This document shows, one piece after another, positions 16,781 through 26,121 of a DNA stretch of 64,000 bases (its first letter is position 1; every line of letters begins with the position of its first letter). The position numbers and the translations under genes are program-made. The notes under the pieces were generated by a model. It ran no database searches. It was not told the DNA's origin and saw nothing but the letters and a program-made list of their open reading frames with translations. This stretch comes from Armatimonadota bacterium (GTDB lineage: Bacteria; Armatimonadota; Fimbriimonadia; Fimbriimonadales; Fimbriimonadaceae): positions 248,001 to 312,000 of the forward strand of contig JAIUNY010000001.1 in assembly GCA_020161505.1 (NCBI GenBank). Reading direction: 5' to 3'.

Positions 16781-18276
16781 CTCAGATCCGCATTGAAGTG
16801 GAGGCCCACGTTTTCTCGTCGTGCTTGCGCTTCGGTGATGATCAGCCGGGCGACAACAAGGAGATTTCGAGCCTCTGCCGAGTAAGCGGAGAAACCTCCC
16901 GTTGGTGCCTTCTCGTACTCTGATTCCAGCTGACCAATTCTCTCCAGAGCTTCCCGGAGGCCGGCATCCGTCCGAAAAATCCCCGCATGATGGCTCATCA
17001 CCTTTTGCAAGGCGTGGCGGATTCGAATCGCCTCATTCTCCACGGCGCATCGCGGAGTGGATGGAGCGAGACTGAGGTTCTCCGGAAGCGCGGGCTCCTC
17101 GGGAACCGTTTCCGCTGCGCTCACCGAGAAAACGATTGCCTCCAGCAGAGAGTTACTCGCCAGGCGGTTCGCGCCATGAACGCCGGTGCAGGTCACCTCG
17201 CCACTGGCGTAGAGACCTGGCAGCTCGGTGCGACCCAGCAGATCGGTGACAATCCCGCCGCAGTTATAGTGCTGAGCCGGCACGACTGGGATCCACTCCT
17301 TTTCAATCTCGATGCCCAGTTCGCGCAGCCTTTGCCAGATCGTCGGGAATTCATGCTCCAGAGCCTTGGCGTCCAGATGGGTGGCATCCAGATACACGCA
17401 CCAAGTGTCGAGTCGCGTGATCTCTCTTTCAATGCTCCGGGCAACGATATCACGCGGGGCAAGTTCGAGCCGTTCATCGTAGTCGAACATGAAGCGCCGC
17501 CCCATGTGATTCCTCAGGGTGGCTCCGGCACCCCTCAGGGCTTCGGTGATCAAGAATCCTTTGTGTTGCGGGTGCGAAAGGGTCGTCGGATGGAACTGCT
17601 GAAACTCCATGTGCCGAATCTCGATCCCCGCCGCCGCCGCCAGGGCGATTCCATCACCGGTCGCCACTCGGGGATTCGTTGTGTTGGCGTAGACCTTCCC
17701 GCAGCCTCCTGTGGCGATCATCGTCGCGCGACCCAAAAACTGTCGCGAGCCAAGATCATTCACTTCCGCCTGCACCCCAACGCAACGGCCGTCTTGGATC
17801 AGAAGCTGGGTGGCGTAGCAGTTCTCGTAGATCTGGATATTCGGGTGCGCTTGCACCGATTGGCTGACCGCTCGCTCAATCTCCCAGCCCGTTTTGTCGG
17901 CGTGGTGAACGATCCTGTGTCGGCTGTGCCCTCCTTCGCGCCCGAGGTCAAGGTCATTTGAGCCAGTGAGATCGAACCGCGCGCCTTGCTGGCGCAAGAA
18001 CTCGATTGCCTCGGGCGCGTTCTGAACCAGGAACCGCACCGCTTCTTGATCGCAGAGCCCTGCGCCCGCCGTGAGGGTGTCGGCCTCGTGGAGCTCCCAA
18101 CTATCGCTTTCCCCGACCGCCGCGGCGATGCCTCCTTGCGCCCAATTGGTGTTGCTGTCCGTTATCGTCGCCTTGGTGAGAACGGTCACGCTCCCGTGTT
18201 CGGCGGCTTTGAGAGCAAAGGTCAATCCGGCGAGTCCGGTTCCGACAACGACGTAATCTGACCTTTGCGACTTCAC
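16777..18276 (-). CDS. nadB: L-aspartate oxidase
   Basis: 499 aa flavoprotein that oxidises L-aspartate to iminoaspartate, the first step of NAD synthesis. The FAD Rossmann motif reads VVGTGLAGLTFALKAAEHG (about 9-27), then SNTNWAQGGIAAA, the REGGHSRHRIVH active-site stretch, MEFQQFHPTTL, GLYASGEVTCTGVHGANRLASNS and the C-terminal helical domain. The length is normal. It starts with GTG; TACACT ends 6 bases before it, so the mRNA may be leaderless. nadA and nadC are not in the window. Confidence 0.96.
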   Translation of the reverse strand: MKSQRSDYVVVGTGLAGLTFALKAAEHGSVTVLTKATITDSNTNWAQGGIAAAVGESDSWELHEADTLTAGAGLCDQEAVRFLVQNAPEAIEFLRQQGARFDLTGSNDLDLGREGGHSRHRIVHHADKTGWEIERAVSQSVQAHPNIQIYENCYATQLLIQDGRCVGVQAEVNDLGSRQFLGRATMIATGGCGKVYANTTNPRVATGDGIALAAAAGIEIRHMEFQQFHPTTLSHPQHKGFLITEALRGAGATLRNHMGRRFMFDYDERLELAPRDIVARSIEREITRLDTWCVYLDATHLDAKALEHEFPTIWQRLRELGIEIEKEWIPVVPAQHYNCGGIVTDLLGRTELPGLYASGEVTCTGVHGANRLASNSLLEAIVFSVSAAETVPEEPALPENLSLAPSTPRCAVENEAIRIRHALQKVMSHHAGIFRTDAGLREALERIGQLESEYEKAPTGGFSAYSAEARNLLVVARLIITEAQARRENVGLHFNADLS

Positions 18277-18282
18277 GGCCCG

Positions 18283-18288
18283 AGTGTA
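18283..18288 (-). promoter_or_regulatory. -10 box TACACT, leaderless nadB
   Basis: On the minus strand TACACT lies 6 bases before the nadB GTG, so the predicted transcript begins at the start codon. No ribosome site is present. Confidence 0.5.
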
Positions 18289-18367
18289 ACCAATGCATCG
18301 AGGCTAGGGCCAGGAATCGTACCGAGGAGCCCCGGAAGAATCCCAAAATCATCCATACTGAGATGAG

Positions 18368-19003
18368 ATGTCAGCATCAGAATCGGTGAAGCGGGTTCAT
18401 CCCGCCGTGAAGGCGTTTGTGCTCTTCCACCTTTTCGTCATCATGTGCTGGTCAATCCCGGCTCCGAGCCCCGAAGCGGTGGGCCGGAAAGCCGAGGGCG
18501 TCAAGGTCGGAGGCCTCCCGGGGCTCCAAGAAGAGCTCCTCTTTGTGAACAACGATATTGTTCGGAGCCGGAGCCTGCCGTTTTACTACTACGCAAGCGG
18601 CACCGGCACTTGGCAGTACTGGGACATGTTTGCCCCCAATCCCCTGAACCTCGATCGTTGGCACGACTTTGTGATCACCTTTGCCGATGGGACGACGGAG
18701 ATCCTGCCGTATCCCCGGATCAAGCTGATGCCGATTCCGGAGAAATACGTAAAGGAGCGCTATCGGAAGTATACCGAGCGGGTCTTTGTCGAAACCTATC
18801 AGCACAAATGGCCTTACACCGCGTACTGGGCCGCGCGGAAGGCTCTGAAAGATCCGAACAATCCTCCCGTCACCGTGAACTTCCGCGTCCATGAGATTGC
18901 CATCCCCAAGATGGGATTGCCCGTGCCGAAGGAGTACACCACGTATAGCATTTACACCGCGGCGATTGATCCTGAACGGTTGCTCAAGGAGAGTGGGAAG
19001 TGA
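18368..19003 (+). CDS. membrane-anchored protein paired with HTTM protein
   Basis: 211 aa with one N-terminal hydrophobic segment (AFVLFHLFVIMCW, about 15-27). The rest is outside the membrane and holds YYYASGTGTWQYWDMFAPNP, a pattern seen in small proteins encoded beside HTTM proteins. Function is unknown. The stop overlaps the start of the next gene in GTGA, so the two are coupled and probably form a complex. CATACT lies 8 bases before the ATG. Confidence 0.7.
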   Translation: MSASESVKRVHPAVKAFVLFHLFVIMCWSIPAPSPEAVGRKAEGVKVGGLPGLQEELLFVNNDIVRSRSLPFYYYASGTGTWQYWDMFAPNPLNLDRWHDFVITFADGTTEILPYPRIKLMPIPEKYVKERYRKYTERVFVETYQHKWPYTAYWAARKALKDPNNPPVTVNFRVHEIAIPKMGLPVPKEYTTYSIYTAAIDPERLLKESGK

Positions 19004-20001
19004 AGTGGCTGAAAGAAGCCAATGAGGCCCTGTTTGGATGGGGCTCCCCAGTGGCGATTGGAGTTTTCCGGATCCTCATCGGCTTCCTCAGTTTCGTCAA
19101 TCTGTTGCTCTTGCTGCCCGTGTTCAATTCATTCTTCACGGAAAACGGGCTCTTTCCAACATGGATGGCGGAGCGCTGGACCGAAGGTGCGCCACGGTTG
19201 AATCTCCTCGCTGGGGTCACCGATCCAACCGTGACCACCGTGGTCTTCGTCCTCGTGGGAGCGGCGTCCATCCTCACGATGCTCGGGCTGTTCACTCGTG
19301 CGGCGACGATTGCCTTGTTCGTGGGCGTTGTCACGATCCACCACCGATCACCTGACATTCTGCACAGTGGCGATACGCTCTTGCGGCAATGGCTCTTTCT
19401 GCTGATGATCGCTCCGGCTGGCGCGAGCCTCTCGCTGGATCGCCTCATCCGAGTCAGAAAAGGTCTGGAAGGGGCGATTCCCCCGCTCGTTTCCCTGTGG
19501 CCCCAGCGACTGATCCAGATCCAGCTGGCAATTGTCTATTTCACCACGGTCTGGCACAAGTGGTTCGGCGACACTTGGCGGGATGGCACGGCCTCCTACT
19601 ACGCCTTCCACCTTCACGAATTCGACCGATTTCCATTGCCCGCCTTCATTCAGCAACCATGGTTTGTCGTTTGCGCAACGTACGGAACTTTGATCATCGA
19701 GCTGGCCTTGGCGACACTGGTGTTCTCCAAACCCCTCCGGAAGTGGGTGCTTCTGAGCGGCATCTTCCTTCACGCTTACATTGAATACTCGATGAACATC
19801 CCGATGTTCGAGTGGGTGATCGTGGCGGGATTCATCAGCCATTACAGCGGGGATGAGGTCTCCGCCTGGGCGCATCGGATGGCTGACCGCTACCCGTCTC
19901 TCCGCTCACGCTTCTTTCCCGTGCCCGATTCCGCCCGTGCCTCGGAACAATCTGCGTCGGTTGGGAGTGGAATAAGTTCGGAGGCTGCTCATGTCCCCTA
20001 A
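19000..20001 (+). CDS. HTTM (vitamin K gamma-carboxylase-like) membrane protein
   Basis: 333 aa, with about 6-7 hydrophobic segments in the first 290 residues. The HTTM pattern is visible: FRILIGFLSFVNLLLL, NGLFPTWM, then HHRSPDILHSGDTLLRQWLF and YFTTVWHKWFGDTWRDG. HTTM domains are shared with vitamin K-dependent gamma-glutamyl carboxylase, but most bacterial members have no known reaction. The GTG start overlaps the previous stop. The C-terminus is cytoplasmic and Ser/Ala-rich. Confidence 0.85.
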   Translation: MKWLKEANEALFGWGSPVAIGVFRILIGFLSFVNLLLLLPVFNSFFTENGLFPTWMAERWTEGAPRLNLLAGVTDPTVTTVVFVLVGAASILTMLGLFTRAATIALFVGVVTIHHRSPDILHSGDTLLRQWLFLLMIAPAGASLSLDRLIRVRKGLEGAIPPLVSLWPQRLIQIQLAIVYFTTVWHKWFGDTWRDGTASYYAFHLHEFDRFPLPAFIQQPWFVVCATYGTLIIELALATLVFSKPLRKWVLLSGIFLHAYIEYSMNIPMFEWVIVAGFISHYSGDEVSAWAHRMADRYPSLRSRFFPVPDSARASEQSASVGSGISSEAAHVP

Positions 20002-20875
20002 GATTCGATTCACCGACTTGCTCAAGTTCAGCAAGCCGAAAACGATGCCCTACGGGGTCAGTGGCCGGTTTTACGTCTCTGTGATGACCGGGCGCGCTCA
20101 GCTACCTGCTCCTCAAGAATGGGTGAACCCCAAAGGAACCGAGGGCTGCGTCGCGGGATTCGTCGTTCCTTTAAGCGGAGAAACGGACAAATCGCGCCTC
20201 ACCCGACCGATGGAGCGAGGAGCCTATGCCCTTGCGTCACCCGATCAGAAGACGGTTCTGAAGGTGCTTGTTCTCAGCAAAGAGGAGGCGGGATTCCATC
20301 CCGAAAGCTGCGTCGCGACGTCCTGCATGGGAGATGACCTGATTCAGCGAATCCGATCCACTTGGATGCTCGTGCAGTTCACCTACCAGAGCTTCGCGCC
20401 CGAGGTTCTGCCCGCAGTGGAGTTCTTACACCAAGCCGCCGACCGCCTGGCAGTTCTTACCGATGGCGCGATTGCGGATCCGATGAGTCGCCGGTATGTT
20501 CATCCCGGCCAATTCGCCCCGGCGAGCATCGAAACCATGGTTCCCATCGGCCGGCGCGATGTGGGGGAAGGAGTGAATGTCTTCACGATGGGGCTGCAGA
20601 AATTCGATCTCCCGGAGGTGGAATTGACGGTCGATCCCCCGCAAGCCGATCTCGCCGAGTGGTTCCTCGGCGGCGTGATCGAAGGGATTTTGAAGGGGCA
20701 GCCTCTTGAGCTTGGGCAATTCATGGGGAACCCGAAGAAGCCGCTCCAGATTACGGCAGGCGGCCTCGATCGTGGATTTTGGGAGGGCACTCCGGCCTTC
20801 GAACTCATCCCGCCGCCGGGCCAAACGGTCTCCGAGGCGGTTCAGTCGTTCCATGATCTCCACCATGTTCGATAA
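19991..20875 (+). CDS. hypothetical cytosolic protein
   Basis: 294 aa with no signal peptide or membrane segment. The stretch VQFTYQSFAPEVLPAVEFLHQ followed by LTDGAIADPMSRRYVHP looks like a conserved bacterial domain of unknown function in which a small helical bundle precedes a conserved D-P-x-S-x-R-Y motif. I cannot name a reaction. It overlaps the HTTM gene by 11 bases and the GAF gene by 11, so all four genes from 18368 form one operon. Confidence 0.65.
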   Translation: MSPKIRFTDLLKFSKPKTMPYGVSGRFYVSVMTGRAQLPAPQEWVNPKGTEGCVAGFVVPLSGETDKSRLTRPMERGAYALASPDQKTVLKVLVLSKEEAGFHPESCVATSCMGDDLIQRIRSTWMLVQFTYQSFAPEVLPAVEFLHQAADRLAVLTDGAIADPMSRRYVHPGQFAPASIETMVPIGRRDVGEGVNVFTMGLQKFDLPEVELTVDPPQADLAEWFLGGVIEGILKGQPLELGQFMGNPKKPLQITAGGLDRGFWEGTPAFELIPPPGQTVSEAVQSFHDLHHVR

Positions 20876-21317
20876 AACTGCTGCATTACGCGACATCCTC
20901 GATCAAGTTCAGGCTTCGGCCCTCACCGGTCGAGAGCTGCGCCAGGAGGCAATGGAAGCCCTCGACACCCTGCCGACCTATGATTGGAGTGGCATCTATC
21001 GCCTGGAAGGCGAAACCCTCCACCTCGATGCTTATGTGGGCGCGGCGACCGATCACACAGAAATCCCGGTGGGCGTGGGGGTCTGCGGCACTGCCGTCGC
21101 CGAGGATGCAAATCAGGTCATCGACGACGTTCGGCAGCTCTCGAACTATCTAGCCTGTAGCCTTCACACCCGGAGCGAGATTGTGGTGCTGATTCGGAAT
21201 GGGGAAGACATCCTGGGCCAAATCGACATAGACGGCCACCAGGTCGGAGCCTTTGATAAGGCGGACGAAACCTTCCTGACAGAGCTCGGAGACATCCTCG
21301 CCGCCCGCTGGAACTAG
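20865..21317 (+). CDS. GAF protein, free methionine-(R)-sulfoxide reductase-like
   Basis: 150 aa from the ATG at 20865; longer frames upstream run through the previous gene. A single GAF domain. It keeps [19 protein letters not shown] and [14 protein letters not shown], which carry the two Cys positions used by free Met-R-sulfoxide reductases (MsrC), and [19 protein letters not shown]. One difference is Ser in place of the Asp that normally follows the catalytic Cys (IACD in MsrC). Activity is therefore likely but not certain. Its stop overlaps the convergent lon stop by 4 bases. Confidence 0.75.
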   Translation: MFDKTAALRDILDQVQASALTGRELRQEAMEALDTLPTYDWSGIYRLEGETLHLDAYVGAATDHTEIPVGVGVCGTAVAEDANQVIDDVRQLSNYLACSLHTRSEIVVLIRNGEDILGQIDIDGHQVGAFDKADETFLTELGDILAARWN

Positions 21318-23638
21318 CGGAGGGCGAGGGCTAAGACTTCGCGGACTTCACTGACGAAAGTGATCGAGAGATCCTCCCGGACATTCGCGGGCAGGTCGTC
21401 GAGGTCGTGCTCGTTCTCCTGGGGAAGGATAATCGTGCGGATCCCTGCGCGGTGGGCTGCGAGAACCTTCTCGCGAATCCCGCCGACGGGCAGTACTTTG
21501 CCTCGGAGTGTGACTTCTCCCGTCATTGCAAGATCGCTCCGGATCGGGCGCTGGCTAAACGCGCTTGCCAAAGCGGTGACCAGAGTCACGCCCGCGCTCG
21601 GGCCGTCCTTCGGCACGGCCCCTTCTGGCACGTGGACGTGGACATCAAATCGGAACTCGCGGTCGGCGAGATCTTTTTGATTCGCCCGGACGTAGCTCAT
21701 CGCCGCGTAGGCGGACTCCTTCATCACATCGCCGAGCGACCCCGTCAAACGGATTTGCGGCTGTTCGCCAAATGGTTCCGTCACAAACGCTTCGATCGTG
21801 ACAATGTCTCCGCCGTACTCGCTGTAAACCATCCCTGTGGCGACCCCAACTTCGTCCTGCTTGCCCATGGATCCATACCGGAACTTCGGGCGTCCCAGAT
21901 AGGTTGACAGGTTGCCTGCGTCGACCTTTTCACCCTTCGACGAACCTTCGGCAATGTGTCGCGCGGTCTTGCGGCAAAGGGTCGCGATCTCACGCTCCAA
22001 CGATCGCACGCCGGCTTCTCGAGTGTATTCGCGCACCATCATCTCAAACGCCGGTTTGCCGACCTTGAGTTGAGTGGGTTTCAGCCCGTGTTCTCCGAGT
22101 TGCTTGGGCAAAAGGTACGTCTTGGCGATCTCCAGCTTTTCCTGCTCGGTATAGCTCGGGAATCGGATGATCTCCATTCGGTCGCGCAGGGCGGGCGGGA
22201 TGTTTTCGAGCAGGTTCGCAGTGGCAATGAACATGACCGCGCTCAAGTCAACCGGCATCTCGATGTAGTGGTCGCTGAAGTTGCTGTTCTGAGCCGGATC
22301 CAGGGCTTCTAGGAGCGCACTCGTGGGGTCTCCGCGCAGATCGCTTGTCATCTTGTCGATCTCATCGAGCATGAAGACAGGATTGCGGCTGCCGCACTGC
22401 TTCAGACCTTGGATGAGGCGCCCGGGCATCGATCCGATATAGGTGCGCCGGTGACCACGAATCTCGGCCTCGTCGCGCACGCCGCCAAGGCTGATTCGAT
22501 GGAACGATCGCCCGAGCGATTCGGCGATACTCCGTCCAATCGACGTCTTTCCGACGCCAGGAGGGCCGACAAAGCAAAGAATGGGGCCGCGGAGACTGTG
22601 CGAAACCTGTCGAACAGCAAGAAAATCCAGGATGCGGTCTTTGACTTTCTCAAGCCCGTAGTGATCCCGGTCGAGGATCGTGGCCGCGTGGCTGACATCG
22701 ATCTTGTCGTCGGTCAGGGTGCTCCAGGGCAGGGCGATCAGCCAGTCCAGGTAGTTTCGAATCACCATCCCTTCAGGCGACGACCCCGGAGCACGCTCCA
22801 AGCGCTTCAACTCTTGCATCGCCCGAGCGAGATTCTCCTCGTTCATGCCCGTGGCTTCAAGTTTCCGGCGATATTCCTCGCCTTCTTCGCTGAGCACATC
22901 GTCGCCGCCGAGTTCCTGCTGGATCGCCTTGATTTGCTCCCGCAGATAGTATTCACGTTGGGTTTGCCCCAGTTCTTTCTCGACCTTGGTTCGCAGAGCA
23001 GCCTGGAGTTCGAGAACCTGAAGCTCCCGACTGAGGGTGATCGCCAGCTCCGTGAGACGCTTCTCAGGGTCGAGCAGTTCGAGCATCGCTTGCTTGCTCG
23101 CGGTCGGCCCCGGCAGATGATGGGAGATCAGATCCGCGAGGGCACTTGGAACTTCCACTCCGCCAAGCGTCTCCATGACTTCGGGCGGCACTTGCAACCC
23201 GAGGTTGGTGGCCTGATGAAAGAGCGAGATGACTTCGCGTCGGTGAGCTTCCAGAGCATTTTTCTTGTGAGGAACATCGACGAGGAGCTTGTACTCGGCG
23301 TGGTAGCACCCGCTGACGGACCGATACTTTTCGACCTTGCACCGGTGGAGCCCCCTCAGGACGACTCTCATCGTGCCGTCAGGGAGGGGAAGGACGTGGA
23401 GAATTTCGCTGAGCGTCCCCACGCGATACATGTCGTCCGCGCGTGGTTCCTCGACACTTGGATCGATCTGCCCGACGACTAAGGCCTCGCGATTCGACCC
23501 CATGGCGAGATGCAGCGCGTTGACGGACATTTCTCGTCCGACCAAAAGCGTTTGGATGACGCCGGGAAAGTGGATGGTGTCCCGCAACGGCAGGACGGGT
23601 GCCCACAGGGCATCAAGGTCGTCTTTTTTTCTCGGCAT
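21314..23638 (-). CDS. lon: ATP-dependent Lon protease
   Basis: 774 aa, normal for bacterial LonA. The N-terminal LON domain (about 10-205) begins [12 protein letters not shown]. The AAA+ module carries Walker [14 protein letters not shown] and Walker B VFMLDEID. The protease domain has the Ser-Lys dyad in DGPSAG (Ser681) and IREK (Lys724). Lon degrades misfolded and regulatory proteins in the cytosol. A GbsR-like regulator gene lies 30 bases upstream on the same strand, so the two may be co-transcribed. AGGA precedes the ATG. Confidence 0.97.
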   Translation of the reverse strand: MPRKKDDLDALWAPVLPLRDTIHFPGVIQTLLVGREMSVNALHLAMGSNREALVVGQIDPSVEEPRADDMYRVGTLSEILHVLPLPDGTMRVVLRGLHRCKVEKYRSVSGCYHAEYKLLVDVPHKKNALEAHRREVISLFHQATNLGLQVPPEVMETLGGVEVPSALADLISHHLPGPTASKQAMLELLDPEKRLTELAITLSRELQVLELQAALRTKVEKELGQTQREYYLREQIKAIQQELGGDDVLSEEGEEYRRKLEATGMNEENLARAMQELKRLERAPGSSPEGMVIRNYLDWLIALPWSTLTDDKIDVSHAATILDRDHYGLEKVKDRILDFLAVRQVSHSLRGPILCFVGPPGVGKTSIGRSIAESLGRSFHRISLGGVRDEAEIRGHRRTYIGSMPGRLIQGLKQCGSRNPVFMLDEIDKMTSDLRGDPTSALLEALDPAQNSNFSDHYIEMPVDLSAVMFIATANLLENIPPALRDRMEIIRFPSYTEQEKLEIAKTYLLPKQLGEHGLKPTQLKVGKPAFEMMVREYTREAGVRSLEREIATLCRKTARHIAEGSSKGEKVDAGNLSTYLGRPKFRYGSMGKQDEVGVATGMVYSEYGGDIVTIEAFVTEPFGEQPQIRLTGSLGDVMKESAYAAMSYVRANQKDLADREFRFDVHVHVPEGAVPKDGPSAGVTLVTALASAFSQRPIRSDLAMTGEVTLRGKVLPVGGIREKVLAAHRAGIRTIILPQENEHDLDDLPANVREDLSITFVSEVREVLALALR

Positions 23639-23668
23639 CCGGCTTGTCCTGGCTGAACCTTACCGCAC

Positions 23669-24253
23669 TCAGTGGCCTTCCGGCTCTGGTGAGATTCTCG
23701 GAAAAAGCGGTTCGGCCTGCTCTCGGAGCTTCATGACGTCACGGAAAGCGTGTTCAGCTTCGAAAACCTCTTTGTAAATTCGGTCGGCGAGGTCGAATAC
23801 TTCAAGCAAGACGCTCAGTCGGAGGCGCAATGCCTGGGCCTCGGGGGTGGAATCCGATTCGGGCACCAGATCCAAGCAGTCGCGGATCGCCAGAACGGTG
23901 GGATCAATCTCGCGTCGCTTCCGCTCCTTCACCACTCGGGCAAACATATCGAGGACATCATCGCCCGCGTGGTAGAGATCCTTTCGGTCTCCCGGTTCCC
24001 TGGTGCGCGTGACAATGCCCCAATCCACGAGATCGCGGAGGTTCATGCTCGCATTTCCCCGGCTGATATGGAGCCGGTCAATGATCTCGTCCATGGTCAA
24101 GGCATGCCCCGTCGCCAAGAGCAGAGCGTGGATCTGCGCCATCGTGCGATTGATCCCCCAACTGGAGCTCATCCGCCCCCATTCGAGCACGAATCGGTCT
24201 TGAGCAAGCTGGGTTTCTTGGCTCACCTTGTTGGGCACGTTGCTTTCCGCCAC
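23669..24253 (-). CDS. GbsR/MarR-family transcriptional regulator
   Basis: 194 aa. A winged helix (about 25-100) with the conserved FVLEWGRMSSSWGINRTMAQ entry helix, DEIIDRLHISRGNASMNLRDLVDWGIV and a C-terminal helical dimer region match the GbsR group, which in Bacillus controls osmoprotectant genes. Its ligand here is unknown. The GTG start lies 7 bases after TAGACT, so the mRNA may be leaderless. It directly precedes lon. Confidence 0.88.
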   Translation of the reverse strand: MAESNVPNKVSQETQLAQDRFVLEWGRMSSSWGINRTMAQIHALLLATGHALTMDEIIDRLHISRGNASMNLRDLVDWGIVTRTREPGDRKDLYHAGDDVLDMFARVVKERKRREIDPTVLAIRDCLDLVPESDSTPEAQALRLRLSVLLEVFDLADRIYKEVFEAEHAFRDVMKLREQAEPLFPRISPEPEGH

Positions 24254-24260
24254 AGCTCTG

Positions 24261-24266
24261 AGTCTA
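24261..24266 (-). promoter_or_regulatory. -10 box TAGACT, leaderless GbsR-like gene
   Basis: On the minus strand TAGACT is followed by 7 bases and the GTG of the regulator. No ribosome site lies between. Confidence 0.45.
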
Positions 24267-24385
24267 GCCGAAGCTCAAGAGGGTGAGGAAGCACATTTAC
24301 CAGGATTCCCAAAGTTTGGTGGTTCTCCCTAAATCTAGCATCAATGGGGCCAATCATAAGGTTATCAGGAGAGCAAACGACCAAG

Positions 24386-25042
24386 ATGTCGAAGATCAGC
24401 GCCCAGGATTTCATTGGTACGCGCGCGCGCTTCCAGCGCCTGCGCGATGCCAAATTTTTTCACGGGTGGATCACCGGGTTCTTTGGCAACTCGGTTGAGG
24501 TCTCCACGTCCACGGATGCCCCGGTGAAAATCGGCGATGAGTTCCGATTTGAGGGGTACGGTCACCACATCTCCGTGGTGTTCAACGGACGACTCGAGGA
24601 AGTCGGCGAACTCGACATCATGTCGGACGGCATTGTCACGGCCATTGCTGGCTCGAACGCTCGTGTGCTCGAAGCCAAGCGCATCGCACTCAAGCTCACG
24701 GTCGTCTCGCCGGTTCGATTTGCCGCGAGCAACGAATCAGTCCGTCTGAAGACCGAAGATCTCTACACCAAGGTGAAAGTGGGGATCCACGAGCTCGAAG
24801 CCTTCACTGTGGATGTTTCTCCGAACGGCGTGGGAATCGTGCTCAGGCACCCCCTCAACCCGGATGATTGCGTGACCGCTTCGGTGGAAACGCCGGTCGG
24901 CGTGGTGACGGGTATGGCGAGCGTTCGGTACTGCCGCCCCGACATCGACCGGGACGGCTTCTACCGCGTGGGATTGATGTTCATCGACCTTGGTCGGGTG
25001 GAGCGCCCGCGCTGGGAACGCTTCCTCAAAAATGCCCATTAG
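24386..25042 (+). CDS. PilZ-like domain protein
   Basis: 218 aa from the ATG at 24386, preceded by AGGAGAG at 24367-24373; a longer start at 24344 would lack a ribosome site. The C-terminal half (about 115-215) has the shape of a PilZ beta-barrel: VSPVRFAASNESVR, FTVDVSPNGVGIVLRHPL and YRVGLMFIDL. The canonical c-di-GMP motif RxxxR is not obvious (only VSPVRF), and SPNGVG replaces the usual D/NxSxxG, so it may be degenerate. It would be a cytosolic c-di-GMP responder or adaptor. Confidence 0.65.
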   Translation: MSKISAQDFIGTRARFQRLRDAKFFHGWITGFFGNSVEVSTSTDAPVKIGDEFRFEGYGHHISVVFNGRLEEVGELDIMSDGIVTAIAGSNARVLEAKRIALKLTVVSPVRFAASNESVRLKTEDLYTKVKVGIHELEAFTVDVSPNGVGIVLRHPLNPDDCVTASVETPVGVVTGMASVRYCRPDIDRDGFYRVGLMFIDLGRVERPRWERFLKNAH

Positions 25043-25051
25043 GGCACGGTT

Positions 25052-25300
25052 CTAGCCCCCGCCGAGTCGTCGGCCTTCTTCGGCGTTCTTGTCGATGAAT
25101 TCGCGCCAGTTATCGGGCACATCCGTATCGACGAAAATTGCCGAAACGGGGCATTCGGGCTCGCAGAGGCCGCAGTCGATGCACTCGTCGGGATTGATGA
25201 ACACCATGTCGTCTCCTTCGTAGATGCAATCCACCGGGCAGACGGTCATACAAGACTTGTCTTTAACTCCGATACAGGGCTCCGTGACAACGTAGGGCAT
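25052..25300 (-). CDS. 7Fe/8Fe ferredoxin (FdxA-like)
   Basis: 82 aa. It begins MPYVVTEPCIGVKDKSCMTVCPVDCIYEG, then CIDCGLCEPECP. The second cluster motif CxxCxxCxxxCP is complete; the first (CxxxxxxxCxxxCP) has the spacing of a 3Fe-4S site, as in Thermus and Azotobacter 7Fe ferredoxins. It is a small electron carrier; its partner is not evident. GGAGAA precedes the ATG. Confidence 0.93.
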   Translation of the reverse strand: MPYVVTEPCIGVKDKSCMTVCPVDCIYEGDDMVFINPDECIDCGLCEPECPVSAIFVDTDVPDNWREFIDKNAEEGRRLGGG

Positions 25301-25375
25301 GGCGTTTCTGGTTCTCCGCGCGGCTCAACCGCGCACGCTTTATTATGCTCGGACCGTGGTTCCGTCCGCTGGGGG

Positions 25376-25948
25376 TCAGGGTGCGGTTTTTGCTGCTCGA
25401 TCGTTGATCATTTGACCGATCCACGAAGCCACCGAACCGTTGATCTTCGTGCCCTTCCGCATGGACGTGTAGGCCGGGTGGGCATACATGGCCGCGTGGA
25501 GGAGGAAGTAGGCCTGCTCGTGTGAGTCGATCGAAGCTCCTCGCGGGCTTACTCGCTGAAGGATGGCCGCGACGGGCTTGATCAGCCTTTCGTCCACGGT
25601 ATCCCGCACCGTTGAGAGATTGGTTGCGTCCTTGAGATCGCGCATGTCACGCAGGATTTGCAGGAAGTCGAATCGGGCATCGCGGAGCAGGGCCTGCACG
25701 ACGCCGTGGACATCCTTCTGGTCGCCGATCTCTTTTCCAGCGGCGGAGATAGCACCGACGGCCCACTCCACGTACAAACCTTCTTTGTCACCGAAGTGAT
25801 GGTAGAGGGAAGGAGCCTTCAGTCCACTGAGCTCCAGGATCTGCGCGACACTGACGGCCTGATAACCCGATTGGGCAAACAGAACCGCCGCCGCTTCCAG
25901 GAGTCTTTTTCGGCCAGTGCGAGCCGTCGAGGCGTCACGAGTATTCAC
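25376..25948 (-). CDS. TetR/AcrR-family regulator
   Basis: 190 aa from the GTG at 25948. The HTH (about 10-55) reads RLLEAAAVLFAQSGYQAVSV then LKAPSLYHHFGDKEGLYVEW, diagnostic of TetR. The ligand domain is not classifiable. A frame to 25987 is open, but a TATACT -10 box at 25990-25995 would put the mRNA start near 25983, so the GTG at 25948 is preferred. An inverted repeat at 26000-26018 is the likely operator, implying autoregulation. Confidence 0.88.
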   Translation of the reverse strand: MNTRDASTARTGRKRLLEAAAVLFAQSGYQAVSVAQILELSGLKAPSLYHHFGDKEGLYVEWAVGAISAAGKEIGDQKDVHGVVQALLRDARFDFLQILRDMRDLKDATNLSTVRDTVDERLIKPVAAILQRVSPRGASIDSHEQAYFLLHAAMYAHPAYTSMRKGTKINGSVASWIGQMINDRAAKTAP

Positions 25949-25989
25949 ATCTGTCAAAACGAGGCAAAGAGACTGAAAGTGCCCCAAAA

Positions 25990-26018
25990 AGTATAGATTG
26001 TCCTATATGGGCTAGGAC
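25990..26018 (-). promoter_or_regulatory. tetR promoter with operator inverted repeat
   Basis: TATACT (minus strand, 25995-25990) is the -10 box. Just upstream GTCCTA (26000-26005) and TAGGAC (26013-26018) form a perfect 6-bp inverted repeat with a 7-base spacer, placed between the -10 and -35 positions where a TetR dimer would block transcription. Confidence 0.5.
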
Positions 26019-26058
26019 TGTTCAGGTTCAAGGTGGGCCAATGGGTCGGGGACTGTGA

Positions 26059-26087
26059 TTGGATTTCGATGAAAGGTGTGGCACAAT
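26059..26087 (+). promoter_or_regulatory. sigma-70 type promoter for the Fe-S carrier gene
   Basis: TTGGAT (26059-26064), a 17-base spacer, then CACAAT (26082-26087). The same CACAAT -10 with 17-base spacing appears in the promoter at 30954-30982. Confidence 0.55.
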
Positions 26088-26121
26088 TCATGTATCTCCG
26101 CAAATCGGAGTAGGAAAACTG

